Position numbers and translations under genes: made by a program. A stretch of DNA of 64,000 bases, taken from positions 186,001 to 250,000 of the forward strand of contig JADJQP010000005.1 in NCBI GenBank assembly GCA_016712665.1, in the 5' to 3' direction. Shown here in pieces: positions 18,294-27,575 of this stretch. The stretch's first letter is position 1. Each line of letters begins with the position of its first letter. Below the pieces are notes generated by a model. That model did not search any database. It was given only the letters and a program-made list of their open reading frames with translations, and was not told the DNA's origin. The DNA comes from Bacteroidota bacterium. Lineage in GTDB: Bacteria; Bacteroidota; Bacteroidia; Chitinophagales; Chitinophagaceae.

Positions 18294-19343
18294 TTATTTT
18301 GCCAAAAATTGCTTGGTTTCGGTGATGGCTGTTTTCAGTTGTTGTACCGACACAGGCACCTGCCATCGACCCGTACCAGGGGCCTCCAGCAAACTCATTC
18401 GGATTTCGCCACGATTCTTCTTATCGTTCCCAATAAATTTTTCGATATCAATATAGTCAAATGGACACTTTAGGTCTGCAAAAATCCGATCCTTAAAGGC
18501 AATCACTTTTTGAACAATCTCTATCGGCAATTGAAAAATCAGATGACTGATCATCAATTCATAAATAAGTCCAAGCAGTACAGCTTCACCATGTAGCAAG
18601 GGCTTTGGGGCATATAGCATGAAACTCTCAAGAGCATGGCCAATACTATGTCCCAAATTAAGGCTCTGACGAATTCCCTCATCATGCGGATCGATTTGAA
18701 CAATTGCTGATTTAAACGCAATACTTTTTCTGTATGACCGTGCTTGAAAAAAATCATTGATATCCAGATCCAGAGTTTCATCCAAAGCACCTATAGAATC
18801 TAACAACGAATGCTTTAATATTTCAGCAATACCACTTCGCAACACCGAGTTGGGAAGCGTTTTCAAAAAATGTGTATTAAAATAGACAGCACTCGGATTG
18901 GTAAAACTACCAATTGCATTCTTGGTATCATCGAAATCAATTCCATTTTTTCCTCCGAAAGAGGCATCCACCATAGCTAATAAAGTGGTGGGAATATTCA
19001 CAAAGTCGATTCCTCTTTTGTAGGTAGATGCCGCAAAGGCTCCAATGTCAGAAACCATCCCTCCACCCACATTTACCAATACACTGTGTTTATCGGCCTT
19101 TTGTAACAATAGGGCATTCCATATTAGTTGACACACGTCAATATTTTTATGGGCTTCTCCAGCAGGAATCACGATGAGGCAGGAATAACAAAATTCAGGA
19201 ATTAGCTGCTTTAACAGCGGCAAGCAAAATCCGTTGGTGTGGGAATCAGCGAGTAAAAAAATCTTACTGTATTTCTTTTGATTTAGAAATTGAATAAAAT
19301 CATGCGAATGATCTTGAAAAAAAAATGTTGTTTCAAGGCTCAT
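18294..19343 (-). CDS. aroB: 3-dehydroquinate synthase
   Basis: 349 residues. It cyclises DAHP to 3-dehydroquinate with NAD and a divalent metal. Seen: the glycine-rich NAD segment VNVGGGMVSDIGAFAASTYKRG, the substrate/metal region PTTLLAMVDASFGGKNGID, SGIAEILKHSLL (metal Glu), and LNLGHSIGHALE and LLHGEAVLLGLIYE (metal His residues). Its start overlaps the ABM-domain gene by 4 bp. Together with aroA it supplies the shikimate pathway. Confidence 0.93.
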   Translation of the reverse strand: MSLETTFFFQDHSHDFIQFLNQKKYSKIFLLADSHTNGFCLPLLKQLIPEFCYSCLIVIPAGEAHKNIDVCQLIWNALLLQKADKHSVLVNVGGGMVSDIGAFAASTYKRGIDFVNIPTTLLAMVDASFGGKNGIDFDDTKNAIGSFTNPSAVYFNTHFLKTLPNSVLRSGIAEILKHSLLDSIGALDETLDLDINDFFQARSYRKSIAFKSAIVQIDPHDEGIRQSLNLGHSIGHALESFMLYAPKPLLHGEAVLLGLIYELMISHLIFQLPIEIVQKVIAFKDRIFADLKCPFDYIDIEKFIGNDKKNRGEIRMSLLEAPGTGRWQVPVSVQQLKTAITETKQFLAK

Positions 19344-19633
19344 ATCAAACTTTTAATTTTGTCAGCCGAAAAGGCCTGAGCCGGGCATTTAAACCATTGC
19401 TTCACTTGTACCCATGTATCCTGAAATAAAGCGGACATGCGATATTGCTGCAAATGACTTTCATTCTGCCAAAGGCTATAGGTATAAAAAACACAAGAGT
19501 CCTCTTTGTCTTGCCAAAGTTCTAAAAAAGTACAACCTTCAAAATTTCGTATCAAGTGCTTGCGCTCGTCAAATAGCGCTACAAACTTTTCGACATGCGC
19601 CGCTTCAAAGCTTAGTTTTACGATACGAATCAT
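19340..19633 (-). CDS. Antibiotic biosynthesis monooxygenase (ABM)-domain protein
   Basis: 97 residues with the dimeric alpha+beta barrel layout of the ABM/YgiN family: MIRIVKLSFEAAHVEKFVALF, NFEGCTFLELWQDKEDSCVFYTYSLWQNESHLQQYR. The E-W-x(n)-S-x-W-x-(S/A/E)-H-L pattern is typical. Members range from quinol monooxygenases to non-enzymatic proteins, so activity is not claimed. The 4-bp overlaps with both neighbours show it is embedded in an operon with aroB-aroA. Confidence 0.75.
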   Translation of the reverse strand: MIRIVKLSFEAAHVEKFVALFDERKHLIRNFEGCTFLELWQDKEDSCVFYTYSLWQNESHLQQYRMSALFQDTWVQVKQWFKCPAQAFSADKIKSLI

Positions 19634-20424
19634 TCAAAAAAAATTTTTACATTAGTATAAAACAAATTCCGTTCATCCGTCACTTTGAATCCAAAAAGAG
19701 AGGCGGCATGACCCTTGTTCACGGCAATTTCAAGATATCCTGCTGTATTGAACAGGCATAATTTTTCATTGACAGCTACATCACCATAGCTTTCAGAAAT
19801 AGTAGATATTTCTTCATCACGCATAAATAAAATCCGGAAGTTTCGCCCCCGTCCAAAATCTGAAAAAGCATTTCTTGTCACATTTAATACAATATTGCCA
19901 TAGGTATCAATATACAAAACTTGTACTTCTAGGGTATTATTCGATTCAAACGCAAAAGGAGGGTCTTTTACCATAATGGAATTCACGGAAACACTTTCAA
20001 CATTAGGCATCAAACCATCTCGTATCATGGCCGAATTATGAATAAATTGGTCTACAACATTCAAATATTGGTATGGCCTTGCCACATCCTTCAATTTAAA
20101 TATTTGTATAGGTCTGTCATCAAACAGCAGGGTTAATAGTCCATTATCGGCGCAAAAAATATGCTGCCCATTTTCATAGACATATAAAAGTTGTTTATGG
20201 ACACTTGCGTGTAAATCGCAAAGGATCAAATGAATGGTACCGACCGGAAAATACAAATAAGCACTTCTGAAAATATATGCTGCCTGTTGCAGATTAAAGG
20301 GTACAATCTGATGGGAAATATCTATAATTTCGGCTTGAGGGAAATGTGTCAATAGTTTCCCTTTTACACTTGCTACATAGTGATTTTGCAAACCAAAATC
20401 GGAAGTAAGCGTAAATGGAACCAT
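19630..20424 (-). CDS. SAM hydroxide adenosyltransferase / DUF62 family protein
   Basis: 264 residues. N-terminal TLTSDFGLQNHYVASVKGKLL and mid-protein HIFCADNGLLTLLF match the family that hydrolyses S-adenosylmethionine to adenosine and methionine. The classical SAM-binding Asp of DFGxxDxYV is Asn here, and the usual DPGVGSxR turn reads CDLHASVHK, so this belongs to a divergent Bacteroidota subgroup and activity is uncertain. The C-terminal domain has VLYIDTYGNIVLNVTRNAF. First gene of the operon with ABM, aroB and aroA (4-bp overlap with ABM). Confidence 0.75.
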   Translation of the reverse strand: MVPFTLTSDFGLQNHYVASVKGKLLTHFPQAEIIDISHQIVPFNLQQAAYIFRSAYLYFPVGTIHLILCDLHASVHKQLLYVYENGQHIFCADNGLLTLLFDDRPIQIFKLKDVARPYQYLNVVDQFIHNSAMIRDGLMPNVESVSVNSIMVKDPPFAFESNNTLEVQVLYIDTYGNIVLNVTRNAFSDFGRGRNFRILFMRDEEISTISESYGDVAVNEKLCLFNTAGYLEIAVNKGHAASLFGFKVTDERNLFYTNVKIFFE

Positions 20425-20515
20425 GCCACAAAAATAAGACTATATTTTGAAAATATTCTGCCGATATTCAGCGAAAAAAGAATTCAATCAAAAACATTGA
20501 CACTGCAAAAGCAGC

Positions 20516-21319
20516 CTACTTTTTCTCAATTACTTTACTCAAAATCGTATTGCCTTCGTTATCGGCACATAGCAAAATAAATAATCCTGTAGACAGTTCA
20601 TTGATATCAAAAATTTGCACCAAGGTATGATCCATTTTGTTTTTACGAATTGTTTTAATCTTTTTTCCGGTATAATCCATAAAGGTAAATCGAATCTCCT
20701 TTTTAGCCAATTCGTCTGATAGTCTTACATACAAGGTATTGTTTTCGGTTGGGTTTGGATATATTTCAATAGCCTCAGTCGATTTTCCGGCTACATTTAC
20801 CACATTACTGTATCTGAATTTACCATCACGGTCAATCATCTTTAAACGATACGAATAGCTTTCCAAAATATTGATTTTATTGTCTACAAATAAATAATTT
20901 GCACTACTTTGCTGTTGCTTAGCGTCTACTGCAGAAATTTTTTCAAAATTTCCCATGTGAAGAATAGATCGCTCTAACTCATACGTAGCAAGATTTTCTT
21001 CATTAGTGGCTTCCCAGTTCAGTTGTACTTCTGCCTCGTTCATTTTTCTTCCATCAAATGAAACCAAAGTCACCGGTAAAGGCGCATATAAAATGTTGAA
21101 GGCTGCCACCCGTGTTGACCATGGTGCAGGGTTCGGCATATACATACCTGTGGTCCAAAAGGTAAAGTCATTACTAGGATCAATTTGCATATCGTTATAG
21201 TCGCCCCAACGGTTGTTGGTATGATTGGTTACACCGGCAATAATATTGGTTTCGGTTTCCGTCATGGTATTTAATACATCTGATGCTTTCTTCCGGTAAA
21301 TCTGGAAGGAAGGAAACAC
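20516..21319 (-). CDS. T9SS-secreted protein, C-terminal part with sorting domain (frameshifted)
   Basis: 267 residues that continue the 21271-22653 reading frame. They begin FPSFQIYRKKASDVLNTMTE, pass a fibronectin-like stretch (LPVTLVSFDGRKMNEAEVQL, WEATNEENLATYELERS) and end in a type-A type IX secretion C-terminal domain: EIYPNPTENNTLYVRLSDE, MDYTGKKIKTI, NELSTGLFILL and a basic KVIEKK end. Such domains direct export through the outer membrane and surface attachment. The break is a lost A: 'agtagtaaaatgtg' with one more A reads S-S-K-N-V-F-P-S. Confidence 0.75.
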   Translation of the reverse strand: MFPSFQIYRKKASDVLNTMTETETNIIAGVTNHTNNRWGDYNDMQIDPSNDFTFWTTGMYMPNPAPWSTRVAAFNILYAPLPVTLVSFDGRKMNEAEVQLNWEATNEENLATYELERSILHMGNFEKISAVDAKQQQSSANYLFVDNKINILESYSYRLKMIDRDGKFRYSNVVNVAGKSTEAIEIYPNPTENNTLYVRLSDELAKKEIRFTFMDYTGKKIKTIRKNKMDHTLVQIFDINELSTGLFILLCADNEGNTILSKVIEKK

Positions 21320-22653
21320 ATTTTACTACTGACATTATAGGCCAAACCAATACTTCCTTCCGCATTGATGGCAATGGTGCCCATCCATCTACTATTGGTA
21401 TCTGGGGCATACGTTGATTGCTGATAAATAGACCAAGCGCCCAATCCATTCCGACGTAATTCATACCATCTTACACCTGCCTGATCAAGTCCTGTAGCAT
21501 CCACAGAATGCGTTAATACGATAGACTGATGGGTATTAAAATTACGATACCATGCACGATTCATGATAATTTCGCGAATAGGATCTAAGCGTTGCGCACC
21601 GGGCTGACGGATGCAATTTAGGGTTACAAAGCCACATAGATTTGTGGAAAATGGTGCAGTAGCTAAGGTAGGCAATTGAGTAAAAGTAGAAAGACCCGGA
21701 GTGACAAAATTCAAATTCATTTCCCACATTTCCAAACCATCAATTAAACCACCTCCCCATTCATTATCGGTCATACGCATCACAAGAGGTTTGGTGCCAA
21801 CCGGTGGCATATTGGTACCACTAATATCCACAGGAGCTGCAGCTTGAAAAGATAAGGCAGGACTCACCGGTATAGAAAATGAAATCATCACGGCAGTAGG
21901 TGCACCGCTTAGCATGGTAGGACGGTCAAAAGCATAGATTTTATTAGTAGACTCATTTGAAGTACAGATATACGCATTGGGCCAAATACCATATTTGGGA
22001 TAATCAGGAAATTCAGGGGCTGTAAATTGGTATACATACCAAGACCCGGTGGGATTATTGGTTTGAGAAACCATAATAACCAATTTATTTCCGGAACTTG
22101 AAAATTCAGTAAGCACATAGCGATCGGCAACGGCATCATACATGGCCACCGGATCTCCTAAACCCGGTACACCGGTGATGGCATCCATATATTGCGCAGC
22201 TACCACCACTACCCCTGATTTGTTATAGATGGTCATGCGAGCACCGGAACTTCCATTAATCATTTGAATTACATGATTCGCACCAACACAAAGAGACGGA
22301 TCGGCTGGGCTTACAGCGGTATTGCCATGTCCTTGAAAGTTTTGAACAATCGAACTGATTCTTGTTTTGGCCGGAACCATATAATCTTGCAAGGCAGCAT
22401 CTTTATCTTTTGGTAGCACAAAGCCATTGGAACGTCTTACTCGATGTTCAATATTATTTTTATCTTCTCTGATAACTCCCTCATTATCTCTAACCACCTC
22501 ATCTATCCAGGTGGGGTCTGGAGCAAAGTCACTAAGGGGAGGTGTTATTTTTACCAAAACTCCTTGAATAGTTACTGCATTTGCCGGTGTGGCTTCCTGC
22601 GAAAAAAGGTTGTGAGAACTCAAAACCAAAAGGACAAATAAAATTTTTTTCAT
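21271..22653 (-). CDS. T9SS-secreted protein, N-terminal part (frameshifted)
   Basis: About 460 residues from ATG 22653, with a signal peptide MKKILFVLLVLSSHNLFSQ. The body resembles secreted beta-propeller-like proteins of Bacteroidota: VSPADPSLCVGANHVIQMIN, GDPVAMYDAVADRYVLTEFS, QTNNPTGSWYVYQFTAP, YPKYGIWPNAYICTSNE. The repeated GDPV-YD-ADRW-type text is common in large adhesin/surface proteins with no assigned enzyme function. The frame is broken near 21321 (see the C-terminal part); together they give ~715 residues. Confidence 0.7.
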   Translation of the reverse strand: MKKILFVLLVLSSHNLFSQEATPANAVTIQGVLVKITPPLSDFAPDPTWIDEVVRDNEGVIREDKNNIEHRVRRSNGFVLPKDKDAALQDYMVPAKTRISSIVQNFQGHGNTAVSPADPSLCVGANHVIQMINGSSGARMTIYNKSGVVVVAAQYMDAITGVPGLGDPVAMYDAVADRYVLTEFSSSGNKLVIMVSQTNNPTGSWYVYQFTAPEFPDYPKYGIWPNAYICTSNESTNKIYAFDRPTMLSGAPTAVMISFSIPVSPALSFQAAAPVDISGTNMPPVGTKPLVMRMTDNEWGGGLIDGLEMWEMNLNFVTPGLSTFTQLPTLATAPFSTNLCGFVTLNCIRQPGAQRLDPIREIIMNRAWYRNFNTHQSIVLTHSVDATGLDQAGVRWYELRRNGLGAWSIYQQSTYAPDTNSRWMGTIAINAEGSIGLAYNVSSKMCFLPSRFTGRKHQMY

Positions 22654-22790
22654 ATGAATCATTTTTAAGGCGCTAAGGTAAAATAAATTTATTTACCATT
22701 CTATCAAAAATGATACCACAAGTGGAATAAGAATCAGGGGAAACTTGTATCTTTACCGTCGTGACACATCGTTCTATAATAAGTGCTACC

Positions 22791-23436
22791 ATGAAGGGCA
22801 TTATTGCCCTTATGTTCATTTGTCAATCGCTTATTGCCCAGATAATTCCGACTACGGACAAACCGACCGTAATTATGTTTATTCTGCATATTAGCAGCAA
22901 TAAAATTGAATCCCTTGAAAAAAAAGGAATGCGGAAGGATGCACAACTTGTGCGGGAGGCCGATCGAGAAATCAATACGTCCATAATGCGCGATTTTAAA
23001 GAAAATTTTAAATTTTGTGAAGTGTATTTTTTTTACGATTCCCAAATGAACTATGTCCTTCAAAAACAATGGAACATGGTTACCTTTTACGATTCGGAGC
23101 ATTTAAAGAACGGAAAAAAAATCGAAGTAAGCTATATAGACAATTATATCATGGCTGAAGTGGCCTACCCTCCTGCTCCCGAATATCCACGAATTGACAG
23201 TACCGGAAAAGAGATTGAGCCTCTTTACACTACAGACTATGCAAATGCTCGTGATTACGGAATTATCTGTTATGACCAACAGTATCAATTGCTTCGTAAC
23301 AAATTGCAGTATACCAACATTTTCTTTACGAAGAGTGGGTAATATTTTAAGACCTGAATCCATTCAGTATCGATTTGTAGGTGCCAAAAAATTTCAACAG
23401 AAATTAGAGCGATTCTTTGCGCCAAAGGTATATTAA
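22791..23436 (+). CDS. Hypothetical exported protein (one frameshift)
   Basis: From ATG 22791 a signal peptide (MKGIIALMFICQSLIAQ) is followed by a ~195-residue mixed protein with TVIMFILHISSNKIESLEKKG and EVYFFYDSQMNYVLQKQWNMVTFYD. The frame closes at 23342 after FFTKSG. Removing one G from 'agtgggtaat' continues it as SGNILRPESIQYRFVGAKKF to stop 23434-23436, matching the composition of the upstream part. I do not recognise a family. It lies alone between a T9SS cargo gene and lpd. Confidence 0.5.
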
Positions 23437-23506
23437 GGGAGATTTTACAATTGATTGCTTTTACTTTTTTGCGCACATATTATTTTTACCTAAAAATATT
23501 CAAAAC

Positions 23507-24908
23507 ATGAAATACGATGTAATCGTTATAGGAGCAGGTCCAGGTGGATATTGGCTGCAATACGCGCCTCTCAACTTGGATTTAAAATAGCCATTATTGA
23601 GAAAGAAAGTCTTGAGGTGTTTGCTTAAATTGGGTTGCATTCCTACAAAAGCGCTTCAACTCGGCTCAGGTTTTTGAATATGCACCACATGCCTCTAATT
23701 ATGGAGTAAAAATCGACAACCCACAGGTGGATTTTGATGGAATGATTAAACGCAGCCGGGGTGTAGCCAATAATATGAGTAAAGGCATTCAATTTTTAAT
23801 GAAAAAAAATAAAATTGATGTGATTATGGGGTATGGAAAAATCAGCTCAAAAGGTATCATTGATGTAACGGCAGCCGATGGCCAAGTGAGTACCTATGAG
23901 TGTGCCCATACCATCATAGCCACAGGTGGCAGAGGACGCACCTTACCCAATATTCCAATAGACGGTACCAAAATTATCGGATATCGCGAAGCCATGGTAT
24001 TGCCCACCCAACCCAAAACAATGATTGTGGTGGGGAGTGGCGCTATTAGGGTTGAATTTGCCTATTTTTATAATAGCATTGGCACAAAAGTGACTATTGT
24101 AGAATTTATGCCACGAATTGTACCTGTAGAAGATGAAGATATTTCAAAAGAATTGGAAAAAAGCTTCAAGAAGCAAGGCATTACCATAATGACCAATGCC
24201 TCTGTGGAAAGTGTTGATACAACAGGAACAGGTGTAAAAGCTACTGTAAAAACCGATAAAGGGAATATTGTGCTGGAGGCAGATATTTTGTTGAGCGCTG
24301 TTGGTGTGGTTTCAAATATTGAGAATATTGGACTTGAAGCATTGGGAGTCATTACAGATAAAGGAAAAGTAGTAGTGGACAGTTTTGGACAAACCAATAT
24401 TCCAGGCATTTATGCCATTGGTGATGTAAGCCCCGGACAAGCCTTAGCACATGTAGCTAGTAAAGAAGCGATAGTTTGTGCTGAAAATATTGCCTACATG
24501 GAAAAGAAAAGTACGCATAAACCTGAGGCTATCGATTATGGTAATGTACCGGGTTGCACCTACTGCAGTCCTGAAATTGCCAGTGTGGGCATGACCGAAA
24601 AGGCTGCTCGCGAAGCAGGATACGAATTAAAAATTGGTAAATTTCCTTTTGTGGCTAGTGGCAAGGCTGCTGCTGCCGGTAATACCGAAGGTTTTGTAAA
24701 AGTAATTTACGATGCTAAATATGGCGAATGGTTAGGCACTCATATGATTGGGATGAATGTAACCGATATGATAGCTGAGACTGTTTTAGGTCGAAAACTT
24801 GAAACGACTTATAAAGAAGTTTTGAATTCAATTCATCCACATCCGACTTTAAGCGAAGCTGTGAAAGAGGCTACTGCCATGGCTTATGGTGAGGCTACGG
24901 ATATTTAA
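23507..24908 (+). CDS. lpd: Dihydrolipoyl dehydrogenase (multiple N-terminal frameshifts)
   Basis: The E3 flavoprotein of 2-oxoacid dehydrogenase complexes. The C-terminal 393 residues (23727-24908) are intact: NAD fold VVGSGAIRVEFAYFYNS, FAD-Asp motif GIYAIGDVSPGQALAHVA and the catalytic His-Glu segment HPHPTLSEAVKEA. The first ~220 bp, from ATG 23507 (MKYDVIVIGAGPGG), need at least four single- or double-base additions to read through. When repaired they give the redox disulphide CLNWGCIPTKAL. All the repairs are additions, which suggests consensus deletions. Also odd: the NAD motif has GAIR where GAIG is expected (GGG to AGG). Either the sequence is poor here or the gene is a recent pseudogene. 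Confidence 0.85.
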
Positions 24909-25158
24909 GGATTAAATGTTTTTGCACTAAGGTGCTTAAAATAAAGAATAGGACTTCAAATTTATTTATTTTGGTTTCCGCATTTTGTGCAATATGACCA
25001 ATTATGTGATGGGTGGTTAAATTGAACTTTTCCACTTTTGTTACCGATGAAACATCGGTACAGGCAATGACACAAAAGTGGAGCCCCGTCTGCTTCCTTC
25101 TTATTTTCAATAAAAAAGCCGGGCAGGAAAAAATCTAGGCTGCCGGAATTTGCCTAAA

Positions 25159-25184
25159 CCCGCCTGAATGCCTCGGCGGCCAGG
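25159..25184 (+). repeat. 26-bp GC-rich REP-like element, copy 1
   Basis: Starts CCCGCCTGAATGCCTCGGCG; the CCCGCC and GGCGG ends can pair. It is much richer in GC than its surroundings. An inverted copy lies at 25597-25622, so the two could also form a long-range inverted repeat. Confidence 0.6.
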
Positions 25185-25596
25185 AAATATATTCGCTTGG
25201 GTGAAAAATAAGCTAGCGATTTGCATAGTTCTATCTTGGCGGAAATATTGTACATTATCTATGCGTATACAATGGACCTTTTTTACTTTTTGCCATGATG
25301 CAAAAAGTAACAAAAAAATCAAGGCTGTCGGAATTTGCCTAAAAAATATATTCGTTCGGCTGAAAAAAAATAACTCGCGAGACGCTCAGACAGATTTTTT
25401 TTCTGCGCCTCACTTCATTATTTTTTTACGGCAAATACCTAAGGCCGTTGGGCATCCGTGTGAAGATTTTCTTAAGTATACGATTGGCTATCGTGCTTTG
25501 GAAATATTTCTTAAACCAGCTGATAAAAATATTTGGATTTGGGATTACTCGCGAGGCGCTCAGACAGATTTTTTTTTGCGCCTCACTTCATTATTT

Positions 25597-25622
25597 CCTG
25601 CCCGCCGAGGCATTCAGGCGGG
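25597..25622 (-). repeat. 26-bp GC-rich REP-like element, copy 2 (inverted)
   Basis: CCTGCCCGCCGAGGCATTCA followed by GGCGGG, the reverse complement of copy 1 with one difference. It sits inside the second copy of the ~100-bp block but is absent from the first copy, which is what a mobile small repeat would leave. Confidence 0.6.
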
Positions 25623-25800
25623 TTTTACAGCAAATACCTAAGGCCGGTGGGCATCAGAAACAAGATTTACCACTGTAGTAATTGCTTGTTATGCAAATTG
25701 AAAGATTAATTCATTCGGCTGAAAAATTCAAACGAAGCCTGCCATATAAAAAATCATATTAAGCGTAAGGTACTTTTGTGGGTAAACATTTACAGTACAA

Positions 25801-26796
25801 CTATGCCAACCCATTCATGGCATTATCATCACGCATTTGTTTCTTTATGGATGCGTCTATGTCCAAGGATTCAATGAGTTCGCCGGGCTTGTGTTCGCCC
25901 AAGGGAAAGGGATAATCGCTACCACAACAAATTTTTTCATTTCCGATGGTTTGTTGTAGCAAGTGAAAGGCATCCTTATCATGAACCAGACTATCTACCC
26001 AAAATTTTCCTAAATAATTTCGAGGGTTATGCGCATTGTCGATTGCACACAAATCAGGGCGCACTTTAAAGCCATGTTCGACACGACCTACCGTTGCAGG
26101 AAATGAACCACCGCCATGCGCAAAGGCAATTTTAAGTTTTGGAAACTGCTCCAGTACCCCTCCAAAAATAATACTGCAAATGGCACGCGACGTTTCGGCG
26201 GGCATACCCACAAGCCATGGAAGCCAATATTTTGTCATATCGCTTTCGCCCATCATATCCCATGGGTGAATAAAAATACTACAATTCAATTCTTGCGCAG
26301 CTTGCCAAAAAGGAAAGAATTTTTTATCGCTTAAGTTGATTTGATTGATGTTTGAACCTATTTCGATACCCGGCATTTTCAATTCGGTGACGCATCGTTC
26401 CATTTCTTGAATAGCCAAATCAATATCTTGTAAGGGAACGGTACCTAAACCGATAAATTTTGTTGGAAACAAGTCTACGCAACTCGCAATATGGTCGTTA
26501 AAAAAGCGCGAAGTTTCAAGGCCGTGGGTAGGCTTTGCCCAATAATTAAACAGTACAGGAATGGTGGAAAGTACCTGTACATCCACAGCAGTATTATCCA
26601 TATCTATGAGCCGGTCTTTAGGTTCCCAGCAATTACTTTCAATTTCTCTAAAAAATTTATCGCCTTTCATCATACGGGCGCAGCAAGGTTTATCTGCTAT
26701 AGGATCGAGATGGATGAATTCGCCATATCCAAATTTTTGAAACCAATTTGGAATTTTTTCCGGCATGATATGGGTATGGATATCGATTTTTTTCAA
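25801..26796 (-). CDS. 2-amino-3-carboxymuconate-6-semialdehyde decarboxylase (ACMSD)
   Basis: 331 residues of the amidohydrolase-2 family. It decarboxylates ACMS in the kynurenine or 2-nitrobenzoate pathways. ACMSD-specific text: metal HTH at residues 7-9, FIHPWDMMGESDMTKYWLPW (metal His), LVGMPAETSRAI, FAHGGGSFPATVGRVEHGF and CCGSDYPFPLGEHKPGE (metal Asp). No other kynurenine gene is in the window. The C-terminus may be slightly wrong: one added T near 25811 would change NAMNGLA-stop to NAMNWVGIVVL-stop, which looks more like the usual end. Confidence 0.88.
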   Translation of the reverse strand: MKKIDIHTHIMPEKIPNWFQKFGYGEFIHLDPIADKPCCARMMKGDKFFREIESNCWEPKDRLIDMDNTAVDVQVLSTIPVLFNYWAKPTHGLETSRFFNDHIASCVDLFPTKFIGLGTVPLQDIDLAIQEMERCVTELKMPGIEIGSNINQINLSDKKFFPFWQAAQELNCSIFIHPWDMMGESDMTKYWLPWLVGMPAETSRAICSIIFGGVLEQFPKLKIAFAHGGGSFPATVGRVEHGFKVRPDLCAIDNAHNPRNYLGKFWVDSLVHDKDAFHLLQQTIGNEKICCGSDYPFPLGEHKPGELIESLDIDASIKKQMRDDNAMNGLA

Positions 26797-26926
26797 AGTA
26801 TTTTTTTTGATGAATTACAATGATAAATAAAAAAAATGTTGAAGTGAAATATTTCCGAACTCATTTACCCTTCATCTGAAAACCGACTATGCATGCGGCT
26901 CACTGAAATGGCCCCATCAACGGATA

Positions 26927-27358
26927 TTACCCATTCAAATCAAAAAAATCGGCAAGTACCCGGAGCGAAACATCATTGTGAATGCCCAATTGGCAATTAA
27001 TATAACTGTAAAACTGTTCATTATTAAAATCATCCAATCCATTTAGCTCTTTATTGTAGCTTTTGAACGCCATATTCCAACTATCAAATTGTCGACACTC
27101 AATAGGACCTTCCTGAATTTTTACAATATTATCGTGTCGGCAGTCTACCTGAATTTTTTGAAAAATTTCGCTAACTGCCGCTTTACTCCCTTCAATAATT
27201 TGAAAAAAGTGTTTGTTACAATACACCAGTATTCCTGTAATTCCTTCTACCTTATTGTTTACATTCGAACGTTCTAAAATATCCTTCACATCTTCGTATC
27301 TGAGGTTATCTCGTCCTGTGCTGATATATGTAATATGATACAATTGATCTTCAACCAT
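26927..27358 (-). CDS. BLUF-domain blue-light photoreceptor
   Basis: 143 residues, a single BLUF domain binding FAD. Key residues fall at the spacing of AppA: Tyr11 (in HITYIS), Asn35 (SNVNNKVEG), Gln53 (HFFQIIEG), Trp94 and Met96 (DSWNMAF). These form the light-sensing hydrogen-bond network. A short C-terminal helical cap (residues ~105-143) follows and there is no effector domain, so output must be by protein-protein contact. Stand-alone gene; blue-light sensing suits an organism that also makes carotenoids, but a link is inference. Confidence 0.9.
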   Translation of the reverse strand: MVEDQLYHITYISTGRDNLRYEDVKDILERSNVNNKVEGITGILVYCNKHFFQIIEGSKAAVSEIFQKIQVDCRHDNIVKIQEGPIECRQFDSWNMAFKSYNKELNGLDDFNNEQFYSYINCQLGIHNDVSLRVLADFFDLNG

Positions 27359-27575
27359 TCTGTAAAAGTATTTGAATTTAGTAATTTTTTATATTTCAAT
27401 AAACAATTACTTATAAATAATGATAATGGGAGTCTTTATTTAGGAGCGTTTGAGTGGAAAATTTTGAAGAAATATTTTCATATTTGAAAATGAATCTACC
27501 ATCAAACAACTGAAAAAATTTGAAGTTCATTTTAGAAAGATGAAAAAATGCGTAAATTCACACAAAATCTTAGAC

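Larger units (their letters stand above)
24909..25800. repeat. Gene-free repeat-rich intergenic region
   Basis: About 890 bp with no credible gene. It contains two direct copies of an ~82-108 bp block (25374-25455 and 25547-25654; both start with CTCGCGAG or CTCGCGAGAC and run through GCGCCTCACTTCATTAT to AATACCTAAGGCCG). It also holds an inverted pair of a 26-bp GC-rich palindrome-like element (25159-25184 and 25597-25622). The second block copy differs from the first mainly by containing this 26-bp element, so the small element seems to have inserted into the larger repeat. Confidence 0.65.

Noticed and set aside
25107..25678. ORFs in the repeat-rich gap after lpd
   Set aside because: They follow the repeats, mix Lys/Phe-rich low-complexity text and share segments because of repeat copies; no family resemblance.
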